The notes under the pieces were generated by a model. The model did no database searches and was not told where the DNA came from. It saw only the letters and a program-made list of their open reading frames with translations. DNA of 54,667 nucleotides from contig NZ_JAQGEI010000038.1 in the NCBI RefSeq assembly GCF_029017505.1, forward strand, positions 1 to 54,667. Reading direction: 5' to 3'. Positions 16,978-25,008 of this stretch are shown in pieces; position 1 is the stretch's first letter, and each line of letters begins with the position of its first letter. Source of the stretch: Sedimenticola hydrogenitrophicus. Its GTDB lineage: Bacteria; Pseudomonadota; Gammaproteobacteria; Chromatiales; Chromatiaceae. The position numbers and the translations under genes are program-made.

Positions 16978-19044
16978 TCAACCAAAGCGCCGCTTGATCT
17001 CCTCCGCCCGCAACCGCGCCCGGGTATAGCTGGACAGCGCCTTGACGCCGGCGCCGCAGGAGCGGAACACGCAGACGCCCCGGTCCTTCATGGCGGCCAC
17101 CAGGGGTTCATAGAGTTCACCGCCGTCGACAATGCCGATCAGCGGCTTGTCCAGTGCCGCCACCAGCTTCGGCATCTGGTGGGCGATGCTCTCCGCGTCG
17201 CTGATGTCGTAGCCGGGGCGCAGCTTGTTGTCCACCAGGGTGCGCATCACCGGGGACATGGGGTCCAGTCCCACCACCACGGCGTCGATGTTGGGATCGT
17301 TGGCCATCGCCTCCGCACACTGCAGGTGCGCCTCGTCGTCGGCGCCGGGGTTGATGTCCATCGGGTTCCTGATCTCCATCAGGGCGCCCAGCCGTTTGGC
17401 CTTGAGGATCTCGGCGATGCGCGCCTCGGTCTGCGGTGAAAGCGCGGCCACCTCCAGCGAAAATTCATCCACAGCGATATTGTCGGCCATGCCCACCGCC
17501 TCGAATCCGGCGCCGCTGACGGCGCCGAGCCGGTTGCCGCCGACGGTTTTGCCGTGTAGGCAGTCGGCGATATAAAACAGGTCGTTGAACTGGTCGAAGT
17601 CATCGCAGACGATGCCGCCGGCCTGGCTGATGACCGCCTCCAGGAGGGCAAAGTCGCCGGCAATGGAGGCGGTGTGCCCGAGGGTGGCGTTGCCGCCGGC
17701 CGCGGAGCGACCGGCCTTGTAGAGCACCACCTGCTTGCCCATGAGCACTGCCTTGCGCACCCCCTGGGCGAAGTGCAGACCGTCCAGGTCGCGGAACCCC
17801 TCGGCGTAGACGCCGATGGTGTCGATACCGTCCAGCCCGGCGAAGTAGTTGACCATGTCGCCGTGGGTGAGGTCGTTCTGGTTGCCCAGGGCGGTCATGT
17901 AGGCGGGATCGAGCCAGGGATTGTGGCTCAGACGGGTGATCATGAAGGCGCCGCTCTGGCTGATCAGGGCCGAGTTGCGCTCGGCCTTGCGCTGCCCCTG
18001 GGGCAGGCGGTTCTTGGGGATGAACCAGGTGTCGTACTGGCCCGGGTGGGAGACGATGCCGAGGCAGTTGCCGCCGAGGAATACCGGGCCGCCGGTATCG
18101 CTGCGGTGGGCTTCGTCGATGCGCTTCATCATCGCCGCCGCCTGCCCGCGGCTGGCGGCGGTCTCCCCCAAGCCGCCGGGGATCAGCATTACCGCCTCGG
18201 CGGCGTCGCTGGCGATCAACTCGGCCACCAGATCGAACACCGCGTCGGCGGCGATGGCCACCACGAACAGGTCCAGCTTGTGCTCCAGGCTGGCGAGGTT
18301 GTCGGCGCACTTGACGCCGTCGATTTCGTCTTCGTTGGGGCGGATGATGGTGATCTGCGAGGCCGGGTAGCCGCTGGCCAGGATGTTTTTGAGGATGATG
18401 CGGCCGAAGTTCATCTTGCTGCCGGAGACGCCGATGATGCCGATCGATTTCGGGTGCAGCATCTTGCCGATCCTGGTGGCCGGGCGCGGTGCCAGCACCG
18501 CGACGGGGCGGCTGAATTCGCAGACGCCCTCGCTGAACGTGATCCGCCCGTTGTGGAAGCTGAACGGGTTGAGTTCCAGGCGATCAAGTACGAACGGGGC
18601 CTCCGGGTTGCCGGGCGCGTAGTGCCGTCCCAGGCGGATGAAGGCATCGAAGCAGTCGATCAGGGCCTGGTCGCTGACGCTGCCATGCAACTGACGCCAG
18701 GCGATGGTGGCCTTGAAGGCGGCCAGCAGATCCTCGCCGTTGGTCAGCTCGGCGGCAGCGCGGACGCCGCCCTGGCCCTTGCGCAGGGCGCCGGCCAGCA
18801 ACTCGCCGTTCTCGCCACCCAGCCCGGCACTGATCACCATGCCGAATTCGCGGGTGTTGGTCAGGGAGAGGGCCAGTTCGAGGCCACTCGCCTGTTCACC
18901 GCGCTGTTTGCTGCCAAGGGGCAGGCCGGCCATCTCCAGGAGTTGTCGCAGCTCGGCGTCGTTCAGGGACTGGCGGCCATCGCCGGCGCGGGTCTGCAGC
19001 AGGGCGGTGATGCCGTCCAGGTCGGGTGTGTGGTGGTTGCTCAT
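16978..19044 (-). CDS. NDP-forming acyl-CoA synthetase-like protein with reduced ATP-grasp part
   Basis: 688 residues. From about 190 to 680 it has the CoA-binding (PKSIGIIGVSGS) and succinyl-CoA-ligase-like domains of ADP-forming acyl-CoA synthetases, including the GHTASIAG segment that carries the phospho-histidine. Residues 30-190 resemble only part of the ATP-grasp subunit: an N-terminal ELRQLLEMAGLP run goes almost directly to the REFGMVISAGLGG and LELNPF segments. The subdomain that normally carries the nucleotide-binding lysine appears absent. It is the last gene of the minus-strand aromatic block, after the thiolase. It could conserve ATP from an acyl-CoA, or be a CoA-binding protein that no longer uses nucleotide. 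Confidence 0.72.
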   Translation of the reverse strand: MSNHHTPDLDGITALLQTRAGDGRQSLNDAELRQLLEMAGLPLGSKQRGEQASGLELALSLTNTREFGMVISAGLGGENGELLAGALRKGQGGVRAAAELTNGEDLLAAFKATIAWRQLHGSVSDQALIDCFDAFIRLGRHYAPGNPEAPFVLDRLELNPFSFHNGRITFSEGVCEFSRPVAVLAPRPATRIGKMLHPKSIGIIGVSGSKMNFGRIILKNILASGYPASQITIIRPNEDEIDGVKCADNLASLEHKLDLFVVAIAADAVFDLVAELIASDAAEAVMLIPGGLGETAASRGQAAAMMKRIDEAHRSDTGGPVFLGGNCLGIVSHPGQYDTWFIPKNRLPQGQRKAERNSALISQSGAFMITRLSHNPWLDPAYMTALGNQNDLTHGDMVNYFAGLDGIDTIGVYAEGFRDLDGLHFAQGVRKAVLMGKQVVLYKAGRSAAGGNATLGHTASIAGDFALLEAVISQAGGIVCDDFDQFNDLFYIADCLHGKTVGGNRLGAVSGAGFEAVGMADNIAVDEFSLEVAALSPQTEARIAEILKAKRLGALMEIRNPMDINPGADDEAHLQCAEAMANDPNIDAVVVGLDPMSPVMRTLVDNKLRPGYDISDAESIAHQMPKLVAALDKPLIGIVDGGELYEPLVAAMKDRGVCVFRSCGAGVKALSSYTRARLRAEEIKRRFG

Positions 19045-19158
19045 AGTGTTGTTCTCTGTGCTGAATGAGTGGTTAGTCTGTTTTGCGTCCGCGGTGCCCC
19101 GCCTGGAAATTGGCTCCGGGCAGGCACAGGGGCCTGCCTATTGGCGGGTCCGTGCGGA

Positions 19159-19330
19159 GGGGTCGGAGTCAAGCCACCAACGAGTGGTGGGAAATACGTC
19201 CTGGCCGCTTTATGGTGGATGCGCCTACCGGCTTATCCACCCTACGTCCTGCATTCGAGGCTGATCGTAGTCAAGCCGCCAACGAGTGGCGGGATATATG
19301 CCCTGTCCTGCGCGGCTTGACTCCGACCCC
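19159..19330. mobile_element. MITE-like repeat with 17-bp perfect inverted ends
   Basis: GGGGTCGGAGTCAAGCC at 19159-19175 is perfectly inverted at 19314-19330. Inside lie a CAAGCCACCAACGAGTGG-type unit used twice (about 19170 and 19271) and a 70-bp unit at 19201-19270 that is repeated outside at 19361-19430. It fills the gap between the thiolase and the CoA-ligase-like gene. Confidence 0.7.
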
Positions 19331-19360
19331 TGGTTGTTTATCCTCGCCTGCAGGAGCGGC

Positions 19361-19430
19361 CTGGCCGCTTTATGGTGGATGCGCCTACCGGCTTATCCAC
19401 CCTACATCCTGCATTCGAGGCTGATGGTAG
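19361..19430. repeat. Second copy of a 70-bp direct repeat
   Basis: Matches 19201-19270 with only two visible differences (G/A in the CCTAC-GTCC stretch and C/G near the end). It contains a GGTGGATGCGC...TTATCCACC palindrome. Related GGTGGATAAGC units follow at about 19432-19460 and at 50252-50283. Confidence 0.75.
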
Positions 19431-19471
19431 GGTGGATAAGCCCGAAGGGCGCATCCACCGCATGGCGCTAA

Positions 19472-20677
19472 TCAAACCCGCTCGATCACCACTGCGATGC
19501 CCTGGCCGACGCCGATACACATGGTGCAGAGGGCGTAGCGGCCGCCGCTGCGCCGCAGCTGGTAGCTGGCGGTGGTGAGCAGGCGCGCGCCGCTCATGCC
19601 GAGCGGATGCCCCAGGGCGATGGCGCCGCCGTTGGGGTTGATGCGCTCGTCGTCATCCGCCAGCCCCAGGTGGCGGGTCACCGCCAGGGCCTGGGCGGCG
19701 AACGCCTCGTTGAGTTCGATCAGGTCCATCTGGTCAAGACCCAGCCCGAGCCGTGCCAACAGCTTCTCGCTGGCGGGCGCCGGGCCGAAGCCCATGGTGC
19801 GGGGTGGCACGCCGGCGGTGGCCATGCCGAGGATACGGGCGCGTGGGGTCAACCCCTGCTGGCGGGCCGCCTCTTCGGAGGCGATCAGCAGGGCGCAGGC
19901 GCCGTCGTTGACCCCGGAGGCGTTGCCGGCGGTGACGCTGCCCTCGGGGCGGACGATGGGGCGCAGTTTGGCCAGCTGCTCGATTTGGGTCTGGGGGCGG
20001 GCGTGCTCATCCCGGTCGAACGGGATCGGGTCGCCCGTGCGCTGGGGCAGGTTGACCGGGACGATCTCCTCGGCCAGCCGGCCCGCCTCCTGGGCGGCCC
20101 CGGTCAGTAGCTGGGAGCGCAGGGCGAAGGCGTCCTGGTCCGCGCGGCTGATGCCGAACTCCACGGCCAGGTTCTCGGCGGTCTCCGGCATCGAGTCGAC
20201 GCCGTACAGCGCCTTCATGCGCGGATTGATGAAGCGCCAGCCGATGGTGGTGTCGAAGATCTCCGCCTGGCGCGAGAAGGCGCTCTCCGCCTTGCCCATG
20301 ACGAACGGGGCGCGGGACATGGACTCCACCCCGCCGGCGATCATCAGCTGCGCCTCGCCGCTCTTGATGGCGCGGGCGGCGCTGCCGACGGCATCCATGC
20401 CGGAGCCGCACAGCCGGTTCAGGGTGGCGCCGGGCACGGCGTCGGGCAGACCGGCCAGCAGGGCGGTCATGCGCGCCACGTTGCGGTTGTCCTCACCGGC
20501 CTGGTTGGCGCAGCCGTAGATCAGGTCGTCCAGCCGGTACCAGTCGACATCGGGATTGCGTTCCATCAGCGCCCGCACCGGCAGGGCGGCCAGGTCGTCG
20601 CTGCGCAGGCTGGCCAGGCTGCCGCCGTAGCGGCCGATCGGGGTACGGATGGCGTCGCAGATAAAGGCTTCGGGCAT
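19472..20677 (-). CDS. Acetyl-CoA C-acyltransferase, 3-oxoadipyl-CoA thiolase-like
   Basis: Cleaves a 3-oxoacyl-CoA with CoA to acetyl-CoA and a shortened acyl-CoA. The 401 residues carry the thiolase nucleophile Cys90 in NRLCGSG, the GHPLGMSGAR histidine and the C-terminal CTMCIGVGQG cysteine. The sequence style (YGCANQAGEDNRNVARM, EIFDTTIGWRF) is that of PcaF/PaaJ 3-oxoadipyl-CoA thiolases rather than of general fatty-acid thiolases. Between the phenylacetate and benzoyl-CoA genes, its likely substrate here is 3-oxopimelyl-CoA, giving glutaryl-CoA for GcdH. A beta-ketoadipate role elsewhere in the genome cannot be excluded. Confidence 0.88.
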   Translation of the reverse strand: MPEAFICDAIRTPIGRYGGSLASLRSDDLAALPVRALMERNPDVDWYRLDDLIYGCANQAGEDNRNVARMTALLAGLPDAVPGATLNRLCGSGMDAVGSAARAIKSGEAQLMIAGGVESMSRAPFVMGKAESAFSRQAEIFDTTIGWRFINPRMKALYGVDSMPETAENLAVEFGISRADQDAFALRSQLLTGAAQEAGRLAEEIVPVNLPQRTGDPIPFDRDEHARPQTQIEQLAKLRPIVRPEGSVTAGNASGVNDGACALLIASEEAARQQGLTPRARILGMATAGVPPRTMGFGPAPASEKLLARLGLGLDQMDLIELNEAFAAQALAVTRHLGLADDDERINPNGGAIALGHPLGMSGARLLTTASYQLRRSGGRYALCTMCIGVGQGIAVVIERV

Positions 20678-20730
20678 GGTGGTGATCCTTTCCTATTGTT
20701 GAAATGGCGTTAATCGTTCGTTGTTTCGGG

Positions 20731-20916
20731 ACCGCGAAGCACGCAAAGTACGCCAAGAGATACGATGGCGTGCCTATATTTTCATCCTCGGCTCCGTTGT
20801 CGGTACATCCCTGTACCGCTCCTCCTGAACCGCTCCTCCGGTCCAACCCGGCAGGGGATCGATCGGAGCATACAAAACGGCTTTTTACTTCGCGTTCTTT
20901 GCGTGCTTCGCGCGGT
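20731..20916. mobile_element. Palindrome-ended repeat between the regulator and thiolase genes
   Basis: GCGAAGCACGCAAAG at 20734-20748 is perfectly inverted at 20897-20911, with ACCGC/GCGGT extensions. Inside is GGTACATCCCTGTACC (20808-20823), which also occurs at about 48092 in another palindromic element. No CDS is supported in 20678-21105. Confidence 0.65.
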
Positions 20917-21105
20917 TGAATCACGGACTACAGGGCCGCAATGATGGGATGCACGGGCTCTTCCCATGGGTAGCGGCTCAGCGGCGAAAACAGCTCGCGC
21001 CGGAGGCGCTCCTACCGGCTCGGCTTGGAGATAGAAGTTTACTGTGGGGAAAAGGTAGGGGATGGCCGGCAGGGCCGGCCAAACTTCAAAGCGAACGCGA
21101 TCCGG

Positions 21106-21999
21106 TCAGCCGCCCTGCAGATAGGGCGCGCACTGCTTGATCAGCACTTCGAGACTCTGCTCGATAGTCTGGCCCGAGGTCAGGATCTCGAAATTGGCCA
21201 GGCGGTAATCCGCTTCACGTTCGTCCAGTATCAGTTTCAGGTCATCCATCGCCTGCTGGTTGCCGGCCATGGGACGCATGTCACCCTGCTCGATGACACG
21301 GTTCATGTGATCCTCCGGCAAGGCGCGCACCCAGACGGTGTAGAAGTTCTCGCGCAGCACCCGGAAGGTCTCCGCCTCGGAGATCAGACTGCCGCCGGTC
21401 TCCAGCACCACGTGCCGGTAGTCGGTGATGGTCTGCTGCAGCGCCTGCAGCTCCAGCCGGCGGTAGTTGCCCTGGCCGGTGAGGGAGATCAGCTCGCCCA
21501 TGTCCATCCCCGCCAGTTGCGCGATCACGTTCTGCATGCGAATGAACGGCACCTGAAAATGCTTCGCCAGCCGCTCACCGAGGGTGCTCTTGCCACCGCC
21601 GCGCAGCCCGATCAGGGCGATGCCACGATAGGCCCCCTGGCCCGGCGAAAAGGCGTTGCGCAACAGCTGGAACGCCTTCTCCTGTGCCTCGGGCGTGAAG
21701 GTTTCGATCAATTCGCCCAGCGGCGGGTACTTGATGCAGCTCTCCTCCTGCTCCGGCAGCAGCGAGCCGATCCGCACCCCGAGGGCCTTGGCGATCCGCG
21801 ACAACAGGGCCAGTGAGACGTTGGCGGTGCCACGCTCCAGCTGGGCCAGGTAACGCTCTGAGACGTCTGAATGAAAGGCGAGGTTTTTGCGCGTCAGACC
21901 ACGCCGTGAGCGTACCGAGCGTACCCGCGCCCCGACCACTTCGGTCAGCTCCTCAATGCTTACCTCTTCCCCCGCGGGGGAGTTGACGATCTCAGTCAT
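21106..21999 (-). CDS. bzdR: BzdR/BoxR-type benzoyl-CoA-responsive regulator
   Basis: 297 residues with the BzdR architecture: an XRE-type helix-turn-helix at about 22-80 (SERYLAQLERGTANVSL), a short linker, then a shikimate-kinase-like domain at about 120-290 with the Walker A loop GLRGGGKST (131-139). In Azoarcus, BzdR represses the anaerobic benzoate operon and benzoyl-CoA relieves this; BoxR acts on the aerobic box genes. Here it lies downstream of the AOR gene, and no box genes are in the window, so control of the pad, kor and bcr operons is the simplest reading. No TGCA-N6-TGCA boxes were found at these promoters. Confidence 0.9.
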   Translation of the reverse strand: MTEIVNSPAGEEVSIEELTEVVGARVRSVRSRRGLTRKNLAFHSDVSERYLAQLERGTANVSLALLSRIAKALGVRIGSLLPEQEESCIKYPPLGELIETFTPEAQEKAFQLLRNAFSPGQGAYRGIALIGLRGGGKSTLGERLAKHFQVPFIRMQNVIAQLAGMDMGELISLTGQGNYRRLELQALQQTITDYRHVVLETGGSLISEAETFRVLRENFYTVWVRALPEDHMNRVIEQGDMRPMAGNQQAMDDLKLILDEREADYRLANFEILTSGQTIEQSLEVLIKQCAPYLQGG

Positions 22000-22090
22000 G
22001 CGTCACGTTCCTATTGGTCTCCTCTCCTGCCTGATATTAACATGATACTGATATTTGTACCTTTTCCACACGCGCTTTCTCTCTCTCTTA
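22000..22090 (-). promoter_or_regulatory. Upstream region of bzdR with direct repeat, candidate autoregulatory site
   Basis: CTGATATT occurs twice in direct repeat, 17 bases apart (22031-22038 and 22048-22055), in an AT-rich patch ahead of bzdR. A GAGGAG-type ribosome site follows near the start. No clear -35 was seen. A pyrimidine tract (CTCTCTCTC, near 22080) borders the next repeat. Confidence 0.4.
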
Positions 22091-22249
22091 GGGCCCGCGC
22101 AAGAATAATTCCGTAGTACCGAGGGCGTTCCTGGGCCACGCTGGCAAGGCACGCTTTGCAGGCAATGGCTGTTCCCTTGGCAAAAAGCGTAACGCTGCCA
22201 GCGGGGTCCAGGGGCGACCGAATACAGGAACTTATTCTTGCGCGGGTCC
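22091..22249. mobile_element. 159-bp palindromic MITE-like element next to aor
   Basis: Terminal inverted repeats of 18 bp with one mismatch: GGGCCCGCGCAAGAATAA at 22091-22108 and its inverse at 22232-22249. The interior is an imperfect palindrome too (TTCC.GTA, CCTGG, CGCTGGCA and ACGCTTT blocks recur inverted), so the transcript could fold into one long hairpin. It ends four bases before the aor stop codon and separates aor from bzdR. Confidence 0.75.
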
Positions 22250-22253
22250 TTAG

Positions 22254-24578
22254 CTACCCTCCCGCCAACATCGGCACCAGGCTCACCTGGTCGCCATTGT
22301 GCAGGGCCAGCCCCTGTTCCGAGGCGACCACCAGTTGATCGTTAATGGAAATGCCGAACGAGCTGTCCTGCAGCGCCTCGGCCGCCTGCGGCAGGCTGCT
22401 GATCAGGCGTTGTCTCAGCTCCTGGATATTCCTCACCGGCCGGTTGATGACCAGGCTGTGGCGTTTCACCCCGGGCAGCTCCGGCAGTTGCACCTTCAGG
22501 CTGTAGCCGGTCAGCACCTGGGAGAGCCGCTCCCACCAGTCGCTGCTGGGCAGGCCGTCCGGTTCAAACCCGGAGATCTCGTAGAAGCGCAATTTCAGCT
22601 CCGCGAACGCCTGCGGATCGATCTTCTCGCCGCTGAACGGGCCGGCGCTGTTGGGCTCCTCGAACCAGCGCCGGGGCAGGGTGTCGTCGACGTCGCCGAG
22701 GCCGCGGATGGCATTGATCATGCGCTCCACGGCGATCACGTTGCGGCCGCTGTTGAGCAGGTCGTCGCTGCTCATGTCGATCCCGGTCAGCAGCTTGAGC
22801 TGCTCGGCAAACTCCTCGGTCCCGGTGAGTGACGGGGAGTTGAACAGCTTGGTGGTGAAGCGGCACATGCCCACCGAGTCGCCGACCGCAAAGGTGTCCT
22901 CGCAGCGACGTACCGCGTACTCCTTGCCGCCGTACTGATTGGGTTCGGCCGACACCTGGCCGCCATACAGGGCGGTCTTGAACTCGGCGTCGTCGTTGAT
23001 GCGGGCATTGATCTCCAGGGTCACCCGGTTGCGCAGGTGGTCCATGCCGCGGGTGGCCACCGCCAGGCCCAGGGCGAACGCCTTGAGGATGCGGCTGTCG
23101 TGGGGGTCTGACTGGAACAGCCCCTTTACCGTCATGCGGTAGTCCAGTGCCTCCTTCGGATATTTGCCGGTGGCCACCGCCTGGCTGGAGTCGGCCACCA
23201 CGTCACCGAAGCCTTCGCGTTTGGCCAGCATGAACAGCAGTTTCTCCACCGCCTCATAGTTGCCCCAGCTCAGCTCCAGGCCGCCGGTGGTCTTCTGGTC
23301 GATAATGCCGCGCTGATACAGTTCCATGGCCCAGCCGATGGCGCCGCCGGTGCCGGCGGAGTCGAGCCCCAGGTCGTTGAGGATGTTGTTCAGGCGCAGT
23401 ACCTGCTCCGGTTCTTTTATGCCGATGTTGGGGCCGAACTTGCCGACGGTGACATACTCCGGGCCGTCGCCCTTGTCGTAGCGGTCGAACACGTCATTGC
23501 CCTTGATGCCCCGATAGCCGGCGTGATGTTCATGCTGTACCTCGGCCTGGGCGGTGTCGTAGCTGGCATTGCCGGTAACACCTTTCAATGCATTGGCGCC
23601 GAAGCCGCCGGTGGCCCCGGGGGTCATGTCGTTGAGTGGCCGGCACTTCACCGGGCACTTGTAGCAGCCATCCATGCCGGTGCGGTAGACATCGAAGTTG
23701 TCGGCGTCCAGATCCTCGACCCAGGTGTTCTCCTGGTTGTTCTTGGTGCCGATGGCGCCGAGGATACGGCTCGGTTTGTACAGGAACGGGGTGCCGACGG
23801 TCTTCAGGGCATTGTGGATCACGCTGGTGCCGATCACCTTGTTGCTGATCTCCTTGGCGCCCAGCTTGAACTCCCGGGAGGAGACGATCTTGCCCGGCGC
23901 GCCGTCGATCATGATCGCCTTCAGTCCCAGCGAGCCCATCTTGGCACCGGCGCCACCGCGTGCCCAGATCGCCTTGATGCCGCCCATGATGCCGGAGCTG
24001 AGCACCTGGTTTTCTCCGGCACTGGTGATGCGCGCCAGTGCCATGTCCTTGCGTTCGGTACGTTCGAAATCGCGCTGAATGGCCTCGGTGATATCCAGGT
24101 TATCCATTCCCAGGTAGGGGGTGGCGTCCAGAAACTGTATCTCTTCGAAAGAGATCTTCAGCAGCGTCCATTGGGGGTTGCGTCCATACAGCACCAGGTG
24201 GTCATAACCGTGGTGACGCATGAAGGCGGGGAAGTAGTCGCCGGCATTGCTGTCGAGGATGGCGTCGCTCTCCGGGGAGAGGCTGGTGACGTTGCCGCGA
24301 GTGGCGGAGGCCATGTAGCCGGTAAAGACCCCGCTGCCGAAAATAAGCGGGACTTCGGGATCGAGTGGTTCCACGTTGTCGCCGGAGAGCAGGTTGTAGA
24401 GCAGGAACATGTTGCCGCCGCGACCGCTGAGGAAGGTGGTCAGCACCTCCTTCGGCAGGTAGGCCTTGCGCTGGCTGCGGCGCTCCAGATCCACAAACAG
24501 GACGGCGCCCTGGGTGGGATACTGGGGGGCATCCGGCATGCGTTCCAGCAGGGCGTCGATACGGTCTCTGATGCTCAT
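22254..24578 (-). CDS. aor: Tungsten aldehyde:ferredoxin oxidoreductase fused to a C-terminal MoaD-like domain
   Basis: Oxidises aldehydes to carboxylic acids at a tungsten-bis-pterin site using low-potential electrons; phenylacetaldehyde is the likely substrate here. ATG 24578 was chosen for its AGGA ribosome site; the frame runs open to 24692. Of 774 residues, about 1-690 form the AOR core: a VLFVDLERR start, a CYKCPVKC cysteine run for the [4Fe-4S] cluster, a later Cys in VGMCRFTT, and a DSAGTGGAIGWAMEL helix. Residues about 692-774 resemble MoaD/ThiS sulfur carriers (FGISINDQLV, NGDQVSLVPML) and end exactly in Gly-Gly at the stop. AOR operons often carry moaD as a separate gene. No AorA- or AorC-like partner gene lies beside it. 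Confidence 0.9.
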   Translation of the reverse strand: MSIRDRIDALLERMPDAPQYPTQGAVLFVDLERRSQRKAYLPKEVLTTFLSGRGGNMFLLYNLLSGDNVEPLDPEVPLIFGSGVFTGYMASATRGNVTSLSPESDAILDSNAGDYFPAFMRHHGYDHLVLYGRNPQWTLLKISFEEIQFLDATPYLGMDNLDITEAIQRDFERTERKDMALARITSAGENQVLSSGIMGGIKAIWARGGAGAKMGSLGLKAIMIDGAPGKIVSSREFKLGAKEISNKVIGTSVIHNALKTVGTPFLYKPSRILGAIGTKNNQENTWVEDLDADNFDVYRTGMDGCYKCPVKCRPLNDMTPGATGGFGANALKGVTGNASYDTAQAEVQHEHHAGYRGIKGNDVFDRYDKGDGPEYVTVGKFGPNIGIKEPEQVLRLNNILNDLGLDSAGTGGAIGWAMELYQRGIIDQKTTGGLELSWGNYEAVEKLLFMLAKREGFGDVVADSSQAVATGKYPKEALDYRMTVKGLFQSDPHDSRILKAFALGLAVATRGMDHLRNRVTLEINARINDDAEFKTALYGGQVSAEPNQYGGKEYAVRRCEDTFAVGDSVGMCRFTTKLFNSPSLTGTEEFAEQLKLLTGIDMSSDDLLNSGRNVIAVERMINAIRGLGDVDDTLPRRWFEEPNSAGPFSGEKIDPQAFAELKLRFYEISGFEPDGLPSSDWWERLSQVLTGYSLKVQLPELPGVKRHSLVINRPVRNIQELRQRLISSLPQAAEALQDSSFGISINDQLVVASEQGLALHNGDQVSLVPMLAGG

Positions 24579-24791
24579 AGTGGTTCCTTTTGTCCGGCAG
24601 GCGGGTGTCAGCTCCGACACCGCCTGCTCCGATATGATCTTTCCGGATGGATTCGCTGCGCTTGTCCACCCTACCTGTTTTTTGTCCTGCACCGGCCGCC
24701 GCTGTCGTCGCAGGCGGGTCGGGCGTAGCCAGACATCCCCTGTCTGTCACGCCCATTCCCTGTGTTGCTCCCTTTGCCGGAAGCCCTGTAA

Positions 24792-24998
24792 TTACTTCTG
24801 TTCGAACAGATTGCAGCCGAATTCGCCGCGGGTCTGGATCTCGGCATATTCGTCATCGCTGCGCACCAGCGCGCGTAACGGGTTGGCGCGCATCTGATCA
24901 AACAGCTCGCAGAGGCCGAAGCCATCCTGTTCGCGTTCATTGCGCAAGACGACATTCTGCTCGAAGCGCCAGTGACTGCAGTCGTTGCAAAAGCCCAC
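24792..24998 (-). CDS. 68-residue four-cysteine protein between paaK and aor
   Basis: GTG start at 24998 with GGAG six bases upstream and 10 bases after the paaK stop. Cysteines at 4, 7, 30 and 62 (FCNDCSHW, LC, FGC) suggest a zinc or iron-sulfur site. It is acidic in the middle (NEREQDG). I do not recognise a named family. The position between phenylacetate-CoA ligase and AOR suggests an accessory or small electron carrier for one of them. The gap to aor (24579-24791) holds a partial GGTGGATAAGC-type repeat. Confidence 0.65.
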   Translation of the reverse strand: MGFCNDCSHWRFEQNVVLRNEREQDGFGLCELFDQMRANPLRALVRSDDEYAEIQTRGEFGCNLFEQK

Positions 24999-25008
24999 GC
25001 TATGCTCC

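Noticed and set aside
17674-19068. 464-residue open frame antisense to the CoA-synthetase-like gene
   Set aside because: Low-complexity shadow; the minus-strand gene has clear domains.
22254-24578. BamB, the tungsten subunit of class II benzoyl-CoA reductase
   Set aside because: BamB belongs to the same family, but no bamC-I genes are present, a complete class I reductase is encoded instead, and the gene sits beside paaK.
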